A stretch of 10,722 nt of DNA. Source: Candidatus Zhuqueibacterota bacterium (GTDB taxonomy: Bacteria > SM23-31). The stretch's first letter is position 1, and every line of letters begins with the position of its first letter. The notes under the pieces were generated by a model. It ran no database searches. It saw nothing but the letters and a program-made list of their open reading frames with translations, and was not told the DNA's origin. The position numbers were made by a program, and so were the translations under genes. The stretch covers positions 1 to 10,722 of the forward strand of contig JADFON010000037.1 in the NCBI GenBank assembly GCA_022562855.1, read 5' to 3'. Shown here piece after piece: positions 8,421 to 10,722 of this stretch.

Positions 8421-8868
8421 CATTGACATATCTGTTTTTTTTATTCACTATTGTTTCTTGTTTTTACGTGAATAGACTATCATCCTATTATTGAGAAAAT
8501 AAAACCTCGGAAATCCATATCTAATCTTAGATTCAAATCGAACTGACAAATTGTATTTTTATTTTTGAGAATTTTGCCTAACGATTTTTATTATTCTTGC
8601 AAAAAATATTTTCATTGAATATATTGAGTTGGTGTAAATTTAATTCTTTTTAATTTCTAATAGTTCTCTGGGCGCTATTCTGTTCATCATACTTTATGGG
8701 TAATCAACCAAAGAAATAATTCTTTGTCGAAATATAGATCGTTTCAACTATTGATTTCCCAAATATCATGAGCTTTTCAGGCATGATTTTTGCAAATGAA
8801 ACATAGGTAGAAATAACTGATATATTTGCAAGTATTGAAGTTACTGCTCAGGCAAACATATTATATTT
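8421..8868. other. AT-rich intergenic region before the cytochrome gene
   Basis: About 450 AT-rich bases with no credible reading frame on either strand. Visible elements are a perfect TTGACA at 8423-8428 without a good -10 partner, and a 7-base inverted repeat TATTCAC/GTGAATA (8442-8448 and 8468-8474, 19-base loop). TTTGCAA occurs twice in direct orientation (8789-8795 and 8825-8831), and TATATTTG twice (8821-8828 and 8862-8869). The region presumably holds the promoter and control sites of the cytochrome gene. Confidence 0.45.
8821..8828 (+). promoter_or_regulatory. Candidate -7/-10 element of the cytochrome promoter
   Basis: TATATTTG fits the Bacteroidota-type TAnnTTTG element and also resembles TATAAT. 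It lies 52 bases upstream of the cytochrome start, a plausible distance. No -33 TTTG-type partner is at the expected 19-21 base spacing; the nearest TTTG ends 28 bases upstream. A second copy at 8862-8869 is too close to the ATG to serve a normal leader. Confidence 0.2.
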
Positions 8869-8873
8869 GGGAG
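8869..8873 (+). promoter_or_regulatory. Shine-Dalgarno site of the tetraheme cytochrome gene
   Basis: GGGAG ends seven bases before ATG 8881 and fixes this start. An out-of-frame ATG at 8874, directly followed by TGA, lies between the two and cannot encode a peptide. Confidence 0.65.
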
Positions 8874-8880
8874 ATGTGAG

Positions 8881-9462
8881 ATGAGGGCGCTAAAGACTCT
8901 TTTTATTACTGCGGTTATTCTAATTCTCGCTAACAGCAATGGTCTTGCACAAAAAACCGCTAAATATGTTGGGGTAGGGCGGTGCCAACTCTGCCACAGG
9001 AGTAATGCTAAAGGCAATCAGTTTAAAGTATGGCAGGAAAGCCGGCATTCAAAAGCTATTGAGACTCTGGGAACGCCCGAGGCGAAAGCGATTGCCGATG
9101 AGATGGAAATTGGCGATCCGCAAAAAGCCGGCGAATGTCTTCAATGTCACCAGACCGCGCATGGTGTTGATGCCGATTTAATAGACAAAGGATTCAAACC
9201 GGGACTCGGCGTAGAATGCGAATCCTGCCATGGACCCGGTAGTTTATTCAGGGTCGCTTCTGTCATGAGCGCATCCAAATTTAAAGCCGATCCCCAGGGT
9301 ACCCTTGATACGTTTATCGCCAATGGGCTGATAATACCCGACGAAAAGACCTGTATAAAATGTCACAATGAAAAGAGCCCGACTTTTAAAGGCTTTGATT
9401 TTGAGGAGTACTTTGCAAAAATTGCTCATCCGAATCCTCAAAATCCGTTAAAGAAAAAATAA
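8881..9462 (+). CDS. Exported tetraheme cytochrome c, c554-type
   Basis: 193-residue periplasmic (or surface-associated) electron carrier. A signal peptide covers residues 1-23, with probable cleavage after GLA before QK. Four CXXCH haem-binding motifs are seen: CQLCH (35-39), CLQCH (86-90), CESCH (113-117) and CIKCH (158-162). The N-terminal pattern YVGVGRCQLCH, followed by a Trp (W51) and SRHSKA (54-59), is typical of the cytochrome c554 family; H56, H94 and H183 are candidate distal haem ligands. Family members pass electrons in respiratory chains, for example from hydroxylamine oxidoreductase in nitrifiers, but many homologues in other bacteria have unknown partners and nothing here indicates nitrification. 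The gene follows its own Shine-Dalgarno site and lies 391 bases upstream of a second multiheme cytochrome on the same strand, so a joint role in electron transfer is likely. Confidence 0.88.
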   Translation: MRALKTLFITAVILILANSNGLAQKTAKYVGVGRCQLCHRSNAKGNQFKVWQESRHSKAIETLGTPEAKAIADEMEIGDPQKAGECLQCHQTAHGVDADLIDKGFKPGLGVECESCHGPGSLFRVASVMSASKFKADPQGTLDTFIANGLIIPDEKTCIKCHNEKSPTFKGFDFEEYFAKIAHPNPQNPLKKK

Positions 9463-9608
9463 CTGCCGGTATTACAATCTTAATTGAAATTCTCATCGGC
9501 ATAAGCGCCGGCACAATAGCGCAGTCGTTATTCTATATCTCTTTATTTAAAGTTTCTGTTCATATGGAGATCAATTGCAGTAAAATTGCATCATCGCGTA
9601 TGACATAG
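9462..9608 (+). pseudogene. Start-less remnant with signal-peptide-like N-terminus
   Basis: Immediately after the cytochrome stop, one frame stays open to TAG 9606-9608. It reads as a hydrophobic stretch TILIEILIGISAGTIAQS followed by LFYISLFKVSVHMEIN. The first part looks like a Sec signal peptide with AQ-S as cleavage site. No ATG, GTG or TTG precedes it in frame (a stop is at 9402), and no ribosome-binding site is seen. It could be the N-terminal stump of an exported or outer-membrane protein, lost when the adjacent repeat patch arose, or chance. The only in-frame ATGs, after the hydrophobic part, would give trivial peptides. Confidence 0.25.
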
Positions 9609-9613
9609 TCATT

Positions 9614-9638
9614 CACGTCCCGCCACGTCCCGCCACGT
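9614..9638 (+). repeat. Tandem 10-base repeat
   Basis: The unit CACGTCCCGC is present twice without change (9614-9623 and 9624-9633), followed by a partial third copy, CACGT (9634-9638). It is GC-rich and stands out from the AT-rich surroundings. It borders the larger patch of ACTATGTG repeats, and a short dyad, ATGAC-ATA-GTCAT (9600-9612), touches its left side. Confidence 0.7.
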
Positions 9639-9646
9639 GAGTGGTT

Positions 9647-9771
9647 ACTATGTGATTAGGGATGCCTCCCCTATCATTTCTCGGGGCCTGCCCCATGAAA
9701 GAGGGTCACTATGTGTGATTGGGATGTCATAAGGAACCCTATCGTGGCGCTATGTGAGTGACCACTATGTG
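9647..9771 (+). repeat. Cluster of four ACTATGTG-type direct repeats
   Basis: ACTATGTG occurs at 9647-9654, 9708-9715 and 9764-9771, with a one-base variant GCTATGTG at 9749-9756. The first two copies continue into similar sequence (GTGATTAGGGATG at 9652-9664, GTGATTGGGATG at 9715-9726). GTGAGTGG and GTGAGTGA precede the first and last copies. Between copies one and two, the GGGG at 9683-9686 can pair with CCCC on either side (9668-9671 or 9691-9694). Spacing is irregular (61, 41 and 15 bases). No transposase gene or clear terminal inverted repeats are seen. It may be a small non-autonomous or intergenic repeat element. Confidence 0.6.
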
Positions 9772-9853
9772 GCGGTTTCTGACATTTCGGCTAAAATTAA
9801 GACCGGAATAAAATAATTTCTGTTCAGAGTATTGTGAAAGTGTAGAGTTCTCG

Positions 9854-10722
9854 ATGCCAGGTCACAGAATACATCGCATACTTGCAAGTATTTCCCTTAT
9901 TATCATCGCTGCCGGCTGCAGCGAACTCCGAAATAACAATCCCGTCATATCCATCCCTCTGCCTTCATATGAATCCGGGGTAAAGCAAATACTGGAGATG
10001 CAGTGTGTCAGTTGTCACAGCGGCGTTTTACCTGACGGCGATTATGATCTCAGCAGTTTTATAGGAATACTCGATACGGGAACCGATGATATCCCAAATG
10101 CTATTCCCGGTGACGCTTCAAGTGTCATTTTACAAAAAATCGGTTCATCGGGGAGCATGAATAAATATATCGGATCTCAGGAAAATGAGAATTTGTTGCA
10201 TAGGTGGGTCATTGAAGCGCGTATTGGACTGCGGAATCCGACCGCGCACCTTGATGGCTGGACGAATCCCGCAGATAAAGAAAATTTTCATGGTGTATTT
10301 CTGCAGCGTACGAATTGGAATATTGCTGCCTGCATGGAATGCCATGGGACTGATTTCAAAGGCGGAATAGCCGAAAGACCCTGCCTGGTTTGTCATACCG
10401 AAACACCGACCGACTGCACCACATGCCACGGCAGGAGTTTTAATCCCTCGGCTGCCCCTCCCAAAGATCTTCTCGGTAACGTAACAACCGTAAGCAGGGG
10501 AGTAGGCGCGCATGAAACACATTTGAGCGGAGGTAATTTTTCAAAAAAAGTTGAATGTACGGAATGCCATACAGTACCTGCACGATATGACGACGAAGGT
10601 CATATAGACGACACCCCGAATGCCGAAGTCATATTTGGTGAGTTTACTGCACAGTTTGAGGGCAGGCTCGGCGCTTCTCCGGTAAAACAAGACCTCACCT
10701 GTGCAAACGTATATTGCCATGG
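9854..10722 (+). CDS. Multiheme c-type cytochrome lipoprotein with CxxxxCH site, C-terminus beyond window
   Basis: 289 codons are visible from ATG 9854 and the frame is open at the right edge. Residues 1-21 form a signal peptide ending in a lipobox (IAAGC, Cys22). Ser at +2 would suit outer-membrane sorting. Residues about 40-125 resemble a small mono-haem cytochrome domain with CVSCH (51-55) and a later IPGDASSVILQKI stretch, as in c domains common in Planctomycetes and FCB bacteria. A multiheme part follows: CMECH (160-164), CLVCH (177-181), CTTCH (188-192), CTECH (235-239) and CANVYCH (283-289). The last is a CxxxxCH site like those of the Geobacter CxxxxCH/CXXCH repeat family (TIGR01904-like). 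These are typical of extracellular or outer-membrane electron-transfer cytochromes. No in-frame alternative start lies nearby; the Shine-Dalgarno site is weak. It lies downstream of the tetraheme gene, with repeats between, so it may have its own promoter. Confidence 0.88.
   Translation, partial: MPGHRIHRILASISLIIIAAGCSELRNNNPVISIPLPSYESGVKQILEMQCVSCHSGVLPDGDYDLSSFIGILDTGTDDIPNAIPGDASSVILQKIGSSGSMNKYIGSQENENLLHRWVIEARIGLRNPTAHLDGWTNPADKENFHGVFLQRTNWNIAACMECHGTDFKGGIAERPCLVCHTETPTDCTTCHGRSFNPSAAPPKDLLGNVTTVSRGVGAHETHLSGGNFSKKVECTECHTVPARYDDEGHIDDTPNAEVIFGEFTAQFEGRLGASPVKQDLTCANVYCH

Noticed and set aside
8423-8428. Perfect TTGACA as a -35 box just after the terminator
   Set aside because: No acceptable -10 sequence lies 16-19 bases downstream, and the nearest gene starts about 450 bases away.
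9464-9515. TGCCGG and CCGGCA after the tetraheme cytochrome as a terminator stem
   Set aside because: The arms are six bases with a loop of about 38 bases and no T-run follows; not a credible intrinsic terminator.
9614-9771. Possible CRISPR array
   Set aside because: Repeat units are 8-10 bases with irregular spacing of 15 to 61 bases and there is no cas gene; this does not meet the pattern of 23-47 base repeats with even spacers.
10145-10522. 125-codon minus-strand frame
   Set aside because: Opposite to the multiheme cytochrome, whose haem motifs fix the coding strand.

Overview
The window looks like a chromosomal segment of a diderm (Gram-negative-type) bacterium with moderate-to-low GC. 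The support is a tripartite RND efflux operon, exported c-type cytochromes and a lipoprotein signal. Composition, the general look of the RND and cytochrome proteins and sparse Shine-Dalgarno use would fit an environmental lineage of the FCB group (Ignavibacteriota, Calditrichota, Marinimicrobia-like). That placement is only a guess, and no marker gene is present to test it.

Layout. Positions 1-7387 hold a minus-strand operon read from high to low coordinates: a periplasmic adaptor (6275-7387), an unusually long RND permease of 1255 residues (2469-6236), then a second, divergent RND permease (2378 running off the left edge). The gaps are short (38 and 90 bases) and no terminator lies between the genes. 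An adaptor followed by two dissimilar permeases suggests an MdtABC-like pump with heteromeric permeases. No TolC-type outer-membrane channel is visible, and the substrate cannot be read from sequence. The long permease carries about 220 extra residues with several hydrophobic segments between its two halves; its partner lacks them.

Positions 7388-8880 are a 1.5 kb stretch without an intact large gene. On the plus strand it holds a decayed gene (7647-8135) whose single reading frame is interrupted by four TAA codons. The remnant still reads as a beta-sandwich (NEW3/COG1470-like) domain plus a C-terminal membrane anchor. After it come a doubtful 54-codon ORF (8195-8359) and a very clear intrinsic terminator (8385-8420). 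The remaining AT-rich sequence leads into the cytochrome region.

Positions 8881-10722 carry plus-strand electron-transfer genes: a complete exported tetraheme cytochrome of the c554 type (8881-9462), and the start of a larger multiheme lipoprotein (9854 to the right edge). The latter has five CXXCH sites and one CxxxxCH site in the visible part. Between them are a start-less, signal-peptide-like ORF remnant and a patch of short direct and tandem repeats (9614-9771). Together the cytochromes suggest periplasmic to outer-membrane electron transfer, but partners and direction of electron flow are unknown.
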